Origin: Planctomycetaceae bacterium | GTDB taxonomy: Bacteria; Planctomycetota; Phycisphaerae; UBA1845; UTPLA1 | Direction of reading: 5' to 3' | Assembly: GCA_006969385.1 (NCBI GenBank) | Contig: CP030884.1 | Coordinates: forward strand, 5,388,249 to 5,452,248 | DNA: 64,000 nucleotides | In this document: positions 8,952 through 18,335 of the stretch, piece after piece | How positions within the stretch are numbered: the stretch's first letter is position 1 | Layout of the letters: every line of letters starts with the position of its first letter | Translations under genes and position numbers: made by a program | Notes under the pieces: model-generated | The model's database searches: none | What the model was told of the DNA's origin: nothing | Seen by the model: only the letters and a program-made list of their open reading frames with translations

Positions 8952-9476
8952 GAATTTTGGAATCGATACCTACTTATTGCGTGTCTTGCCGAGCCGTTAC
9001 TTTTCTATTACACCCACCGCTTCCTGACGAGCGCGGCTCTGATTCTTTGCCGCATGCTTGAGTATCACGCGCCATGCCGAACGGCCCTTTTTGACTTACA
9101 CCCACCGCTTCCTGACGGGCGCGGCTTTGATTTATTGCCAGCGGCAATAAAGAGGCCACCTTGCGACCGACCTTTTACCAGCAATTACAAACGGCTTTGC
9201 CCTTTGTAAACAAATCGCACGCCATCCCACCGTTCTGTATTTATGAGCCGGAACGATACGACCGTCAGCGCGATTTGTCGATTGTCGCTAATGCGGCAGG
9301 AACAGGCGTGGGATTCCGTTCGATCCCGAGGAGGTCGCGGGCATGGTTATTTTGCTTTTGCTAACGATTGGGTTGGTTTTGCAACGATCGACCGCTCGGC
9401 GTTGAACTAGCTGGCGGTTGCCGACTGGCGTGAGCGGCCTACACTGCCTCAAACAACACCACGGAGCACCAAAGTA
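8952..9476. repeat. Intergenic region with two copies of the CCGCTTCCTGACGGGCGCGG repeat
   Basis: The 525-base gap between divergently transcribed genes holds two near-identical units, CACCGCTTCCTGACGAGCGC at 9016-9035 and CACCGCTTCCTGACGGGCGC at 9104-9123. Each is followed by GGCT and a variable GATT tail. Copies also occur at 27282-27310 and 30168-30192 (inverted), at 27488-27520 and, degraded, at 30314-30342. Two short frames (61 and 67 codons) cross the region but have no signal or family feature. No promoter boxes stand out. Confidence 0.6.
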
Positions 9477-11417
9477 ATGAGCCGAGTTCACCGCGCCGTT
9501 CCAATTACAGCATTGGTAGTCATTGCCCTACTGGGCTTGGGAGCAGGTTGCAGCCAGCCCGAGGGCGAGGCGTATATCCGGCAGCATTACCGCAAGGCCG
9601 AGTATCGCATCCCGATGCGCGACGGCGCGAAGTTGCACACTGCCGTCTTTACCCCGCGCGACACGTCGCAAGCGTATCCCATTCTCATGATGCGCACGCC
9701 CTACGGTTGTCGACCGTACGGCGAAGATGCCTATCCCGCACGGCTGGGGCTTAACCCGCTGCTGACCGAACGCGGCTATATCTTTGTAACTCAAGATGTA
9801 CGCGGCACGCACATGTCCGAAGGTCGCTTCGAGAACATGCGCGCCCATATCGCGACCAAACGCGGTCCCAACGATGTCGACGAATCGAGCGATACGTACG
9901 ACACCATCGAATGGCTGATCAAAAACATCCCCAACAACAACGGTCGCGTGGGCCAATGGGGGATTTCTTATCCGGGATTTTATGCGGCGGCGGGCATGAT
10001 CGATGCCCATCCGGCGTTGCGCGCCGTGTCACCGCAAGCGCCGATTGCCGATTGGTGGTATGACGACTTCCACCATCACGGCGCGTTCTTTTTGGCACAT
10101 GCGTTTCCGTTCTTGTCGGTCTTCGGTCACGAACGCGAGAGCCTCACCGAATCGCATTTTCGCGGGCTCGAAGTGACGGCACCCGATGGCTACGCCTTTT
10201 ATCAGCAAGTCGGACCGCTGCGCAACATCAAAGCGCAATATCTGCCAAATAACCCCTTATGGAACGCGATGGTCGAACATCCGACCTACGACGCCTACTG
10301 GCAAGCCCGCAATATCCTGCCGCACTTAAACAACGTCTCCCCCGCTGTGATGACGGTCGGCGGCTGGTATGACGCGGAAGATTTGTATGGCCCGCTGATG
10401 ATCTACCAATCGGCGGAAGCGAAGAATCCAAACGTTGACAATTCGTTGGTAATGGGGCCGTGGGTACATGGTGGTTGGTCGCGCACCGATGGCGATCGCT
10501 TGGGCGATATTGACTACGGCTCCAAAACGAGCGCCTACTATCAAAAAGACATCGAACTGCCGTTCTTCGAACACCATCTAAGGGACGCGCCCGCGCCACA
10601 GTTGGCAGAGGCGATTATGTTCGACACGGGCAGCAACACGTGGCGCAAATTTGATGATTGGCCTCCTGCAACAGCGCGCTTGCAGTCAATCTTTACTGCA
10701 GTCGAAGGCCGATTGAATTTGAATACTCCGCAATCGGGTAGTAACAACGCATACGATGAATTCGTCAGCGACCCGAAACACCCGGTCCCTTTCACCGAGC
10801 GCATCACACTACGAATGCCGCGCACTTATATGAACGAAGATCAACGCTTCGCCAGCCGTCGCCCCGACGTGTTGACCTATCAAACCGAAACGTTGACCGA
10901 TGCGTTGACTATCGCCGGACCGATGACGGCACATTTGTGGGTGAGCACATCCGAATCGGCCGCCGATTGGGTGGTGAAACTCATCGACGTGCTGCCGGAC
11001 GATACGCCGACGCCCGAACAGGATCGCAACGACTGGCCCAAGCTCAAACCGTTGGGTGGCTATCAGATGATGGTACGCAGCGAAGTCATTCGCGGCCGCT
11101 TTCGCAACAGCCATGCGCGGCCCGAACCGTTTACGCCGAACGAAACAACGCTCGTCAAGCTACCGTTGCAGGATGTGTTGCACACCTTCAAGCCCGGCCA
11201 TCGCTTGATGATTCAGATTCAAAGCACGTGGTTCCCGCTGGTGGATATCAACCCGCAGCGTTACGTGCCGAACATCTTCGAGGCTACCGAGGGCGACTTC
11301 GAGAAGGCCAAGCATCGGGTGTATCGCTCAAGTGAATATCCCACGCGGCTGGAAGTGCCGGTTTTGCGCCCGGCGGATCGGCTGACATGGTCGGATTCGC
11401 GCGCGAGTCGAAATTAA
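9477..11417 (+). CDS. CocE/NonD family hydrolase, lipoprotein
   Basis: This 646-residue protein starts with a lipoprotein signal peptide (hydrophobic core ALVVIALLGLGAGC, Cys25). The catalytic half has the CocE/NonD (X-Pro dipeptidyl-peptidase S15-like) pattern: RIPMRDGAKLHTAVFTP, PILMMRTPYG, FVTQDVRGTHMSEG, then GQWGISYPGFYAAAGM with the nucleophile Ser. GGWYDAEDLYGP and VMGPWVHGGW carry the later acid and the His. The C-terminal third is a jelly-roll domain (SAADWVVKLIDVLPD, GHRLMIQIQSTWFP), as is normal for the family. Family members hydrolyse esters or amides such as cocaine, glutaryl-7-ACA or Xaa-Pro peptides; the substrate here is unknown. It probably works at the periplasmic face of the envelope. 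Confidence 0.88.
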   Translation: MSRVHRAVPITALVVIALLGLGAGCSQPEGEAYIRQHYRKAEYRIPMRDGAKLHTAVFTPRDTSQAYPILMMRTPYGCRPYGEDAYPARLGLNPLLTERGYIFVTQDVRGTHMSEGRFENMRAHIATKRGPNDVDESSDTYDTIEWLIKNIPNNNGRVGQWGISYPGFYAAAGMIDAHPALRAVSPQAPIADWWYDDFHHHGAFFLAHAFPFLSVFGHERESLTESHFRGLEVTAPDGYAFYQQVGPLRNIKAQYLPNNPLWNAMVEHPTYDAYWQARNILPHLNNVSPAVMTVGGWYDAEDLYGPLMIYQSAEAKNPNVDNSLVMGPWVHGGWSRTDGDRLGDIDYGSKTSAYYQKDIELPFFEHHLRDAPAPQLAEAIMFDTGSNTWRKFDDWPPATARLQSIFTAVEGRLNLNTPQSGSNNAYDEFVSDPKHPVPFTERITLRMPRTYMNEDQRFASRRPDVLTYQTETLTDALTIAGPMTAHLWVSTSESAADWVVKLIDVLPDDTPTPEQDRNDWPKLKPLGGYQMMVRSEVIRGRFRNSHARPEPFTPNETTLVKLPLQDVLHTFKPGHRLMIQIQSTWFPLVDINPQRYVPNIFEATEGDFEKAKHRVYRSSEYPTRLEVPVLRPADRLTWSDSRASRN

Positions 11418-11796
11418 CTTGCGGTGTGGTCCCCCAGCCCCAGAGGGGCGGGGGCACCCGAGTTTCACTTAGCCCTCGGCCAATGGCCGAGGGTTGACCG
11501 CGCCGACCAGAGCCAATGGAACGTTCCAAACGTGCTTCCCCCACCCATCGCTAGCGCGATGGATGGGGCACCCGTCGTCTCCAGTAGCAATCCTCACCCC
11601 GGCACTTTCCCTGCATGGGAGAGGGATACGCATCCCACCTCCGAAAACTTCCTGCAAAATTCATGCCGAAATCGGCATCCGTCCGCATAAATTGTCCGTC
11701 GTAAGGTATAATGGTATCGGCGATGCCGCGTGCCGATGAAGGTTGCGGCAGCGATGGCCTCGCGAACGACTGCCGCGATGGAGGGCAACAGCCACG
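11418..11796. repeat. Intergenic cluster of G-rich hairpins ending GGCACCCG
   Basis: The spacer before rpoN holds two copies of the window-wide hairpin family. At 11429-11460 there is CCCCCAGCCCCAGAGGGGCG followed by GGGGCACCCG. At 11537-11574 there is CCCACCCATCGCTAGCGCGA followed by TGGATGGGGCACCCG. Both stems can fold. A TATAAT hexamer lies at 11707-11712, before rpoN, but without a recognisable -35. No gene is evident, although several short frames run through. Confidence 0.65.
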
Positions 11797-13344
11797 ATGG
11801 CGCAATATCTCTCGATGGTTCCCAGCCAGCAGATGAAGCTGGAGCAACGGCTCACGCCGCAGCTAATCCAGTCGATGGAGATTTTGCAGCTACCGTTATT
11901 GGCCCTCGAAGCCCGCGTGCAGGAAGAACTGATGTCCAACCCGGTCCTCGAAGAGGCGGGTGGCACGACGACCGAGCGCGACGAAGAACCCACCGAAAAC
12001 GCGACCACGACCGAGCAGGATCAGGACGCCGCCGACAGCTTCGAGCGGCTCGACCAAATGGCGCGCGATCTGGAATTCGATTCCGGCGATCTCGCCTACG
12101 GCAGCGGTCGCGCCGCAAGTGGCGAACGCGACGCCAAAATGGACGCGATGGCCAACACGGCCAGCCGCGGCGAAAATCTGACCGAACACCTGATCGGCCA
12201 ATGGCACCTGCTCGAACTGACGCCCGCAGTCTCTGCCGCTGGTGAGGTCATCATCGAGTGGCTTGATGAGGACGGCTACCTGCGACGCGAATCGGAGGTT
12301 CATCCGCCGTCGACCAATGGCAACGGTAACAGCGCGGCCGAACTGCGCCCTTTGATTATCAAACGCACCGACGAGCAACGCGAACTGTTGATGGATGAGA
12401 TCGCGTTATCACGCAATCCGCCGATTGATCGGGCCGTACTCGATGAGGCGCTCGATAAAGTACAAACCTTGGAGCCATTGGGCGTCGGTGCACGCGACCT
12501 AACCGAAACGCTGCTGATTCAATTGCGCGCCGGCGAAGAACACGATCCGCTCTGCGAGGAACTGGTCGAGCATCACTTGATTGAACTCGGCAAGAACATG
12601 TTCCCGCAGGTATCGAAAAAGACCGGCCGCGAGATCGACGAGATCAAAGATGCGCTGCGCGTGATCGGTCGCTTGCGGCAACATCCCGGTCATGCCGTGG
12701 GCGGTGCCGATGCGCCGCGTATTTCGCCCGACGTGATCGTCGAAGAAGACGCGACCGACGGTTACACGGTCCGGATGGCGCGCGGCAGTATCCCGCGTTT
12801 GCGCATATCGTCGCAATATCGCGATATGCTCAAAGACAAAATGCAGGATAAAACGGCACGTGATTTTCTCCGCCAGCGCCTGGAATCTGCCGGTGCCATC
12901 ATCGATGCGATTCAATTTCGGCGCGAACGCGTCTTGCAATTGGCCAAGCTAATCGTCGATCGGCAACGTGATTTCTTCGATTACGGCCCGCAATTTCTCA
13001 AAGTCTTGCGCATGTCGGACGTCGCCGAAGAATTCGAATGCGACCCGTCCACGATCAGCCGCACCGTCGACGGCAAGTACATTCAAAGCCCGCGCGGCAT
13101 TCATCCCATGCGTATGTTCTTCACCGGCGGCACCACCGACGCCAGCGGCGAGGAAATCAGTTGGGACAGCATCAAGGCCAAGGTGCAGCAAATCGTCGAC
13201 GAAGAAGACAAGAGCAACCCGCTCTCCGACGAGGCCATCGCCAAACAACTCAGCGCTGACGGCACCAACGTCGCGCGCCGGACCGTGGCGAAATATCGCG
13301 GCCAGTTGAATATTCCGTCAGCGCGGCAGCGGAAGGCTTATTGA
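11797..13344 (+). CDS. rpoN: RNA polymerase sigma-54 factor RpoN
   Basis: ATG 11797 (after GGAGGG at 11780-11785) gives 515 residues starting directly with region I, SQQMKLEQRLTPQLIQSMEILQ, the Gln/Leu-rich activator-response segment. An acidic region II follows (about residues 55-105). The core-binding domain contains DEDGYLRRE and LEPLGVGARDL. The DNA-binding part has the helix-turn-helix MSDVAEEFECDPSTISRTVDGKYIQSPRGIHPMRMFF. The RpoN box is ARRTVAKYRGQLNIPSARQR at about residues 493-512. The last G in AKYRG replaces the common E but the core ARRTVAKYR is intact. It directs transcription from -24/-12 promoters and needs enhancer-binding ATPases, none of which are encoded here. mobA follows on the same strand. 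Confidence 0.96.
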   Translation: MAQYLSMVPSQQMKLEQRLTPQLIQSMEILQLPLLALEARVQEELMSNPVLEEAGGTTTERDEEPTENATTTEQDQDAADSFERLDQMARDLEFDSGDLAYGSGRAASGERDAKMDAMANTASRGENLTEHLIGQWHLLELTPAVSAAGEVIIEWLDEDGYLRRESEVHPPSTNGNGNSAAELRPLIIKRTDEQRELLMDEIALSRNPPIDRAVLDEALDKVQTLEPLGVGARDLTETLLIQLRAGEEHDPLCEELVEHHLIELGKNMFPQVSKKTGREIDEIKDALRVIGRLRQHPGHAVGGADAPRISPDVIVEEDATDGYTVRMARGSIPRLRISSQYRDMLKDKMQDKTARDFLRQRLESAGAIIDAIQFRRERVLQLAKLIVDRQRDFFDYGPQFLKVLRMSDVAEEFECDPSTISRTVDGKYIQSPRGIHPMRMFFTGGTTDASGEEISWDSIKAKVQQIVDEEDKSNPLSDEAIAKQLSADGTNVARRTVAKYRGQLNIPSARQRKAY

Positions 13345-13405
13345 CTTCTCCCCCGCCCCAGCCCCCGCTTGCATAGTTTTACCGTCGCGCGTTTGATGAT
13401 GTCGT

Positions 13406-14002
13406 ATGCATGTCCACGCAGGCATTCTCATCGGCGGTCGCTCTCAGCGTATGGGCCGCCCCAAGGCGCTGATCGAGTACGACGGCGCAACGTTGATCGA
13501 GCGAACCATCGCGACGGTCCGCCCCGTCGTTGATTCCATTGCGCTGCTCGGCACCGAAATCGACTACGCCCTACCCGACTCGTGCAAAAATATTCCCAGG
13601 CTGCCAGATGCGGAAGCGAACATCGGACCACTCGGTGCTTTGCTATCATTGCTCGAACACTGCGAGCCCGATGACGCTGCTTTGCTGCTCGCATGCGACA
13701 TGCCGTTTCTGTCGAGCGAGTTAATCATTCGCCTGCGCGACTGCGGTCGCGAACAGTCGATGGATTGGGACGCCATCGTGCCTTTAACGAGCGACGCAAC
13801 ACATAATGACCGGGCAACGTCGCATCCTTGCTGCGCGCTGTATCGCCGGTCAGGTATTCCCGTAATGAAGCAAGCCATCGACGCGAAAAATTTCAGCCTC
13901 ATGCGCGCTCTGCGGCAGATTCGGGTAATCGACCTACCCGTTACAGCCGCCGAAGCGCGCTGGGTGACCAACTGGAACACGCCTGCGGATATTTCCGAAT
14001 AA
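13406..14002 (+). CDS. mobA: Molybdenum cofactor guanylyltransferase MobA
   Basis: The 198-residue protein has the nucleotidyltransferase signature ILIGGRSQRMGRPKALIEYDG (residues about 7-27), GPLGALLSLL, the metal-binding LLACDMPFLS, and the C-terminal NWNTPADI. These are diagnostic of MobA, which transfers GMP from GTP to molybdopterin to make the guanine dinucleotide cofactor. Length fits the family. The start at 13406 has no clear Shine-Dalgarno; GATGATG precedes it. No other molybdenum-cofactor genes are in the window, so its partners lie elsewhere. It shares strand with rpoN (61-base gap) and the downstream phosphoesterase (84-base gap). Confidence 0.9.
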   Translation: MHVHAGILIGGRSQRMGRPKALIEYDGATLIERTIATVRPVVDSIALLGTEIDYALPDSCKNIPRLPDAEANIGPLGALLSLLEHCEPDDAALLLACDMPFLSSELIIRLRDCGREQSMDWDAIVPLTSDATHNDRATSHPCCALYRRSGIPVMKQAIDAKNFSLMRALRQIRVIDLPVTAAEARWVTNWNTPADISE

Positions 14003-14086
14003 CCATTCCACCCGTATCGATACGGCACTGCGTCATGAAGGCCGGAAAACTTGCGACCTTCCGCCGGCGCGTTACGGTTACCTATC

Positions 14087-14605
14087 ATGCGAATCGGCCT
14101 GCTTTCCGACAGCCACGGCGATGCCAAGATCACGCGCAAGGCGGTGGAGTTGTTGGCCGCCAACGGGGCCGAGCTTTTCATTCATTGCGGCGATTTATGC
14201 TCGGACGCCGTCATTGCCGAACTGGCCGGTTACAACGCTCGCTTTGTATTCGGCAATTGCGACGACGTCGGACCGGCCACCCGCAAATACGTAAAGTCGC
14301 TCGATCTGCCCTGGCCCGACGGCCCCTTTACCACCGAAATCGCAGGCAAGCGCATCGGCGTATGCCACGGTCACGAATCCGAGTATCGCAAATTGCTTCA
14401 CGACACATCGCTCGATTACCTTTTCCACGGCCATAGCCACATCATGGCCGATACGCGCGGCGGGCACCCGCGCGTGATCAACCCCGGCGCGCTTTACCGC
14501 GCGGAGATTCATTCTGCCGTCGTGCTCGATTTGAAAACCGACGTCGCGACGTTTTTTGACGTGGATCGGGGCACGGCGATCGCCGCGCCGCGAAGAAAGC
14601 ACTGA
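14087..14605 (+). CDS. Metallophosphoesterase, YfcE/MJ0936 family
   Basis: ATG 14087 is chosen because the product then starts MRIGLLSDSHGD, the first metal-binding motif (D-x-H) at the very N-terminus, as is normal in this family. The TTG at 14051 would add 12 unrelated residues. The 172-residue protein continues with LFIHCGDLCSD (GD motif), FVFGNCDD (GNxD), GVCHGHE and YLFHGHSHIMAD (GHxH), then RVINPGAL. These bind the di-metal centre of YfcE-type phosphodiesterases, which hydrolyse artificial phosphodiesters in vitro and whose cellular substrates are mostly unknown. It is followed 44 bases later by the AI-2E-family gene on the same strand. Cytoplasmic. Confidence 0.9.
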   Translation: MRIGLLSDSHGDAKITRKAVELLAANGAELFIHCGDLCSDAVIAELAGYNARFVFGNCDDVGPATRKYVKSLDLPWPDGPFTTEIAGKRIGVCHGHESEYRKLLHDTSLDYLFHGHSHIMADTRGGHPRVINPGALYRAEIHSAVVLDLKTDVATFFDVDRGTAIAAPRRKH

Positions 14606-14649
14606 CGCAATTGCCCATTGGTTCATTCCGTGGTGCAATAACCCCACAT

Positions 14650-16017
14650 ATGTCCGATCAACAAAAGCCCTACACCTTCGACCGCGTGGTTCGCATGATC
14701 CTCACGACCCTAGCGGTCGTGGCCGTCTTTTTCGTGCTGCGTTACCTGCGCGACGTGTTAGTACCGTTCGTGGTGGCGGCGGTGCTGGCTTACTTTATCA
14801 ATCCCGTAGTCGTGATCTTTCAGGAGCGGCTCGGGCTGAAGCGCGGCCCGGCCGTCGGGCTATCATTGGGAACGGCCACGCTCATCGGTTTCAGCATTGT
14901 GCTGATAATCGTGTACATGACGTTGGAACAGGCGCATCGTTTCGACGACCAATGGCGCGCGTTGCGGGCGGATGCTTCCGAATGGATAAACGCGACGGCC
15001 GAGCGCGAGAAGGAAATCGAAGGCGAGGTTTCGGCTTCGGGCGAGGACGAACAAAAAACGATCCTCGGGCTTACCGAGCTATACGATGCATTATCCGACT
15101 TCACATCAGCGACGGATGCAAGCATTGGCACGCGACTCGAGAACCTGACGAATGCGGTTAAGGGCACTTATACGGAAACCGTGTTGAACGCGGCGGCGAA
15201 ATTCCTTGGCGAGAATCGGGAACCCGGGGAAATCATTAACGCCGCCTACAAACAGCTGGCCGCTGGCGGTCTCACGATCACCAATTTCGCCCTGCAAGTC
15301 TTCGTTGTCGCATCGCTGCTGATCATCATTTTGTTGTACCTGATCTTCCTGCTGCTCGATTTTCCGCAGTATCAGCGCGATTGGAAAGGCTTTCTGCCTC
15401 CCGGTTATCGCGAGGGCATTCTGGACTTTGCCGGTGAGTTCGACGTCATTTTGCGCAAGTATTTTCGCGGCCAGTTCATCGTCGCGGGGCTCACGGGCAT
15501 TTGTTTTGCGATCGGCTTTTCGCTCGCGGGCCTGCCGATGGCTGTGCCATTCGGCTTGTTCGTCGGCCTGCTCAATGTAGTGCCGTACATGCAACTGCTG
15601 GCCATACCGCCGGCGTTTCTGTTGGTGTTAATCGACTATCTATCGGGCAATTGCGATCTGGTATGGTCGTCGCTTTACGTCGCCGTCGTGTTCGGCATCG
15701 TCCAATTGTTGCAGGATGCCGTGTTTGTGCCGCAAATCATGGGTAAGGCCGTCGGCCTGAGCCCGGTGGCGATTTTGTTAGGCATATTCATTTGGGGTAA
15801 GTTGCTAGGCTTCCTTGGTTTGCTGCTGGCGATTCCGCTAACCTGTCTCGGTATCGCTTATTACCGTCGCTTCGTGTTGCATCTATCGAAAGATGAAGAC
15901 CCGGTGACGGCCGCGACCAAGGCGATGCAAACGGCTCCCGCAGAGGTCGAGTCGACGCTAACACCCGAGGCCGAAACCAAACCATCCGAACCGAAAAAAG
16001 ACAAAAAGAAGGGATAA
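14650..16017 (+). CDS. AI-2E family transporter-like membrane protein
   Basis: ATG 14650 gives a 455-residue protein. Two or three hydrophobic helices lie near the N-terminus (LTTLAVVAVFFVLRYLRDVLVPFVVAAVLAYF region). A long soluble segment follows, about residues 95-205, rich in charged residues and probably coiled. Then comes a cluster of five or six helices containing LLIIILLYLIFLLLDFP, RGQFIVAGLTGICF, VPFGLFVGLLNVVPY and PQIMGKAVGLSPVAILLGIF. This is the layout and motif set of the AI-2E exporter / PerM-like family (PF01594). The tail, about 40 residues, is Lys/Glu/Pro-rich. Members export autoinducer-2 or act as Na+/H+ antiporters, but for most the cargo is unknown. pepD starts five bases after its stop, so the two are probably co-transcribed. 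Confidence 0.88.
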   Translation: MSDQQKPYTFDRVVRMILTTLAVVAVFFVLRYLRDVLVPFVVAAVLAYFINPVVVIFQERLGLKRGPAVGLSLGTATLIGFSIVLIIVYMTLEQAHRFDDQWRALRADASEWINATAEREKEIEGEVSASGEDEQKTILGLTELYDALSDFTSATDASIGTRLENLTNAVKGTYTETVLNAAAKFLGENREPGEIINAAYKQLAAGGLTITNFALQVFVVASLLIIILLYLIFLLLDFPQYQRDWKGFLPPGYREGILDFAGEFDVILRKYFRGQFIVAGLTGICFAIGFSLAGLPMAVPFGLFVGLLNVVPYMQLLAIPPAFLLVLIDYLSGNCDLVWSSLYVAVVFGIVQLLQDAVFVPQIMGKAVGLSPVAILLGIFIWGKLLGFLGLLLAIPLTCLGIAYYRRFVLHLSKDEDPVTAATKAMQTAPAEVESTLTPEAETKPSEPKKDKKKG

Positions 16018-16022
16018 TTCCG

Positions 16023-17498
16023 ATGAGTGATATTCGCGATCTCGAACCGAAAACCGTATGGGACATCTTTCACGGCATGACGCAGGTACCGCGTCCTTCC
16101 AAGAAGGAAGAAAAGATTCAGGCGCACATGCTCAAGCTCGCCAAATCGTACGGTTTCAAAACCCATCACGACGCCGCCGGCAACATCGTTGTCGAAGTGC
16201 CCGCCACGCCCGGTTGCGAAAACGCACCCATCACCGTCATACAAGGCCATCTCGATATGGTCTGCGAAAAGAATCGCGGCACCGAGCACGACTTCGATAA
16301 TGACGCCATCAAAACACTGCAGAGCAAAGACGAAGACACCGGCCGCCCCATCGTCAAGGCCGACGGCACCACGCTCGGTGCCGACAACGGCATGGGCGTG
16401 GCAATGGCACTCGCCGCCGCGATTTCCAAAGACGTGAAGCACGGACCGCTCGAGTTGTTGCTCACCGCCGACGAAGAAGCGGGCATGACGGGGGCTAAGG
16501 CGCTCAAGCCCGATTCGTTTAAGGGCCGCCAACTCATCAATCTCGACGCTGAAGAAGACGACCATATCTACATCGGTTGCGCCGGTGGTTGCGATAGCAA
16601 CTTGTTCTGGTCGTACGCCACCAGCCCCATCGGCAGCGATGAGACGGTCGTGCGATTGACGGTCACTGGCCTGCGCGGCGGGCACTCGGGCGGCGACATT
16701 CACGAAGGCCGCGGTAACGCGATCAAGCTAATGATGCGCAGCCTGAGCGGTGCCGAGATTGACTTGCGCATCGGCGAGGTCGAAGCCGGTAGCATGCGGA
16801 ACGCCATCCCGCGTGAAGCCCATGCCGTCGTCGGCATTAAGAAAAGCGATATCGACAAACTGAAAAAATCGGCGGCGACGGTACAAGCTGAGGGGCGCGC
16901 CGAATCGTACGAAGCCAATCTCGAGATAAGCGTGACCGACGAAAGTGGCGTCGATGCATTTGCTTCGACAGGCGACACGGCCACGTGGTTAACGGCATTG
17001 GCCGCCCTGCCCAACGGCGTGTTGGGCTTGCATCCGAAGGTGCCCGCACTCGTCGAAACGTCCAACAACTGCTCGACCATCAAAAACGAGCGCGGCAACG
17101 GTCAACTGAAGATCCAGATGGGCTGTCTCACGCGCGGCTCGTCCGAGTCGCAACTCGAAGTCGCCAAAGCCCAAATCGCTGCCGTTGCGCAACTGACGGG
17201 TGCCGACCTGACCACGGGCAACCAATACGCCGGCTGGGAACCCAACCCCGACTCCAAGCTGCTCAAGATCACCGCCAGCAAATACGAAGCGCTCTTCGGC
17301 GAACCGGCCCACGTGGCCGCCATCCATGCCGGTCTCGAATGCGGCATCATTGGCAAGAACGTCGGCGGCAACATCGACATGATCAGCTTCGGCCCCACCA
17401 TCCGCGGCGCCCACAGCCCCGACGAGCGCGTGTTTATCGACGGCGTGCAGAAGTCGTACAAGTTGCTGTGTGCGGTGTTGGAAGAGCTGGCGGGGTAG
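16023..17498 (+). CDS. pepD: Beta-Ala-His / Xaa-His dipeptidase PepD (M20 family)
   Basis: The 491-residue protein fits aminoacyl-histidine dipeptidase (M20C), which cleaves carnosine-type and other dipeptides in the cytoplasm using two zinc ions. Visible motifs are GHLDMV with His76 and Asp78, GADNGMGVAMAL with Asp121 as bridging ligand, TADEEAGMTGA with the general-base and metal Glu pair at about 151-152, and NLDAEED for the next metal ligand. GLRGGHSGGDIHEGRGNAIK (about 219-238) is the lid/dimerisation region. AIHAGLECGIIG near residue 437 carries the C-terminal metal His. Length matches Escherichia coli PepD (485). The start is five bases after the preceding transporter-like gene. Confidence 0.95.
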   Translation: MSDIRDLEPKTVWDIFHGMTQVPRPSKKEEKIQAHMLKLAKSYGFKTHHDAAGNIVVEVPATPGCENAPITVIQGHLDMVCEKNRGTEHDFDNDAIKTLQSKDEDTGRPIVKADGTTLGADNGMGVAMALAAAISKDVKHGPLELLLTADEEAGMTGAKALKPDSFKGRQLINLDAEEDDHIYIGCAGGCDSNLFWSYATSPIGSDETVVRLTVTGLRGGHSGGDIHEGRGNAIKLMMRSLSGAEIDLRIGEVEAGSMRNAIPREAHAVVGIKKSDIDKLKKSAATVQAEGRAESYEANLEISVTDESGVDAFASTGDTATWLTALAALPNGVLGLHPKVPALVETSNNCSTIKNERGNGQLKIQMGCLTRGSSESQLEVAKAQIAAVAQLTGADLTTGNQYAGWEPNPDSKLLKITASKYEALFGEPAHVAAIHAGLECGIIGKNVGGNIDMISFGPTIRGAHSPDERVFIDGVQKSYKLLCAVLEELAG

Positions 17499-17580
17499 GA
17501 AGATTCGAGCTATCTATATTGTCCAAATGAGTGACATCGTCGAAGCAACATAGGAAGATGTCAGATTAGGCGAGCTTTCC

Positions 17581-18207
17581 GTGACGAGACTAAGGAAGAA
17601 CAAACTTGTTCGCCGAATTGGACTCAGTTGCTTCGCGATCATTCTCTGTATTTGGAGCGTAAGTATCGTTGGAATAGTCGGCAGGTTCGATCGCTATTGG
17701 AATCTTATGGTCGCAGACGGCCACCTGTATTTCCATAGCAGTACGGAGCCTTTCGGTAGTGATACAACGAGCGGCGGACCAAATGTATTTTATCAGTGTG
17801 CACACTCGATAACCGGTATCAGCGTTGAGGACTTGGCGATTCGATCAGATTTGGACTTTCCATTATTCGTTGACCCACCACCGGTGTGGAAATGCGTCCT
17901 ACCAGATTTATCGCGCGTGGGCTCCGGTGATTTCTGGTCGAATCGAAAGGTTGGGCTTGCGCTCGCGAGCCTGAAGACATCGCCGATTTTTGGGCTGAGG
18001 TATAGAGGACAGAGAATACGATATGACCGAACGCGTTTATCGATTCCGCTCGGTAGTGTGGTGCTAGTTGTCACCCTCTTGATGATTCCAATGTTCTGGT
18101 TTACACGTAGATTCCCACCCGGTCACTGCCAGCAATGCAACTACGACCTATATAAAAACACGTCACACACCTGCCCCGAGTGCGGGACCGCAATTACCGC
18201 CGACTAA
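17581..18207 (+). CDS. Two-helix membrane protein with C-terminal zinc ribbon (planctomycete type)
   Basis: GTG start at 17581, 208 residues. One transmembrane helix lies near the N-terminus (about 14-33, ISLC.. to VGIVG) and a second at about 160-180 (LGSVVLVVTLLMIPMFWF). The segment between is probably exported and shows no known domain. The C-terminal tail is a four-Cys zinc ribbon, CQQCNYDLYKNTSHTCPECG. This CxxCxYDLxxN...CPECGT tail recurs in membrane proteins of Phycisphaerae and related planctomycetes and is one reason for the taxonomic call. Base composition looks less GC-rich than that of neighbouring genes, which may mean weaker codon selection. Function unknown. Confidence 0.7.
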   Translation: MTRLRKNKLVRRIGLSCFAIILCIWSVSIVGIVGRFDRYWNLMVADGHLYFHSSTEPFGSDTTSGGPNVFYQCAHSITGISVEDLAIRSDLDFPLFVDPPPVWKCVLPDLSRVGSGDFWSNRKVGLALASLKTSPIFGLRYRGQRIRYDRTRLSIPLGSVVLVVTLLMIPMFWFTRRFPPGHCQQCNYDLYKNTSHTCPECGTAITAD

Positions 18208-18335
18208 TCCTGCCGCCACGAACGAACGTCTCAATATCCATTCCATTACGACTGCGAACCTAGCCCGCCCGCCTCATCCGACCGAAAAAATGGTAACGAT
18301 TTCGCCCGTTATCATCGCTCAACGGCAAGGATGCC

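Noticed and set aside
9161..9364. 67-codon plus-strand frame in the 8952-9476 gap
   Set aside because: No ribosome-binding site, no recognised motif and many rare features (FCFC end); treated as chance.
11429..11574. Possible CRISPR-like array
   Set aside because: Repeats are palindromic, vary in stem, are not evenly spaced, occur singly across the window and inside genes, and no cas genes are present.
11707..11712. TATAAT box as the rpoN promoter
   Set aside because: No correctly spaced -35 element; one hexamer alone is weak evidence. The similar TATAAT at 3717-3722 was left out for the same reason.
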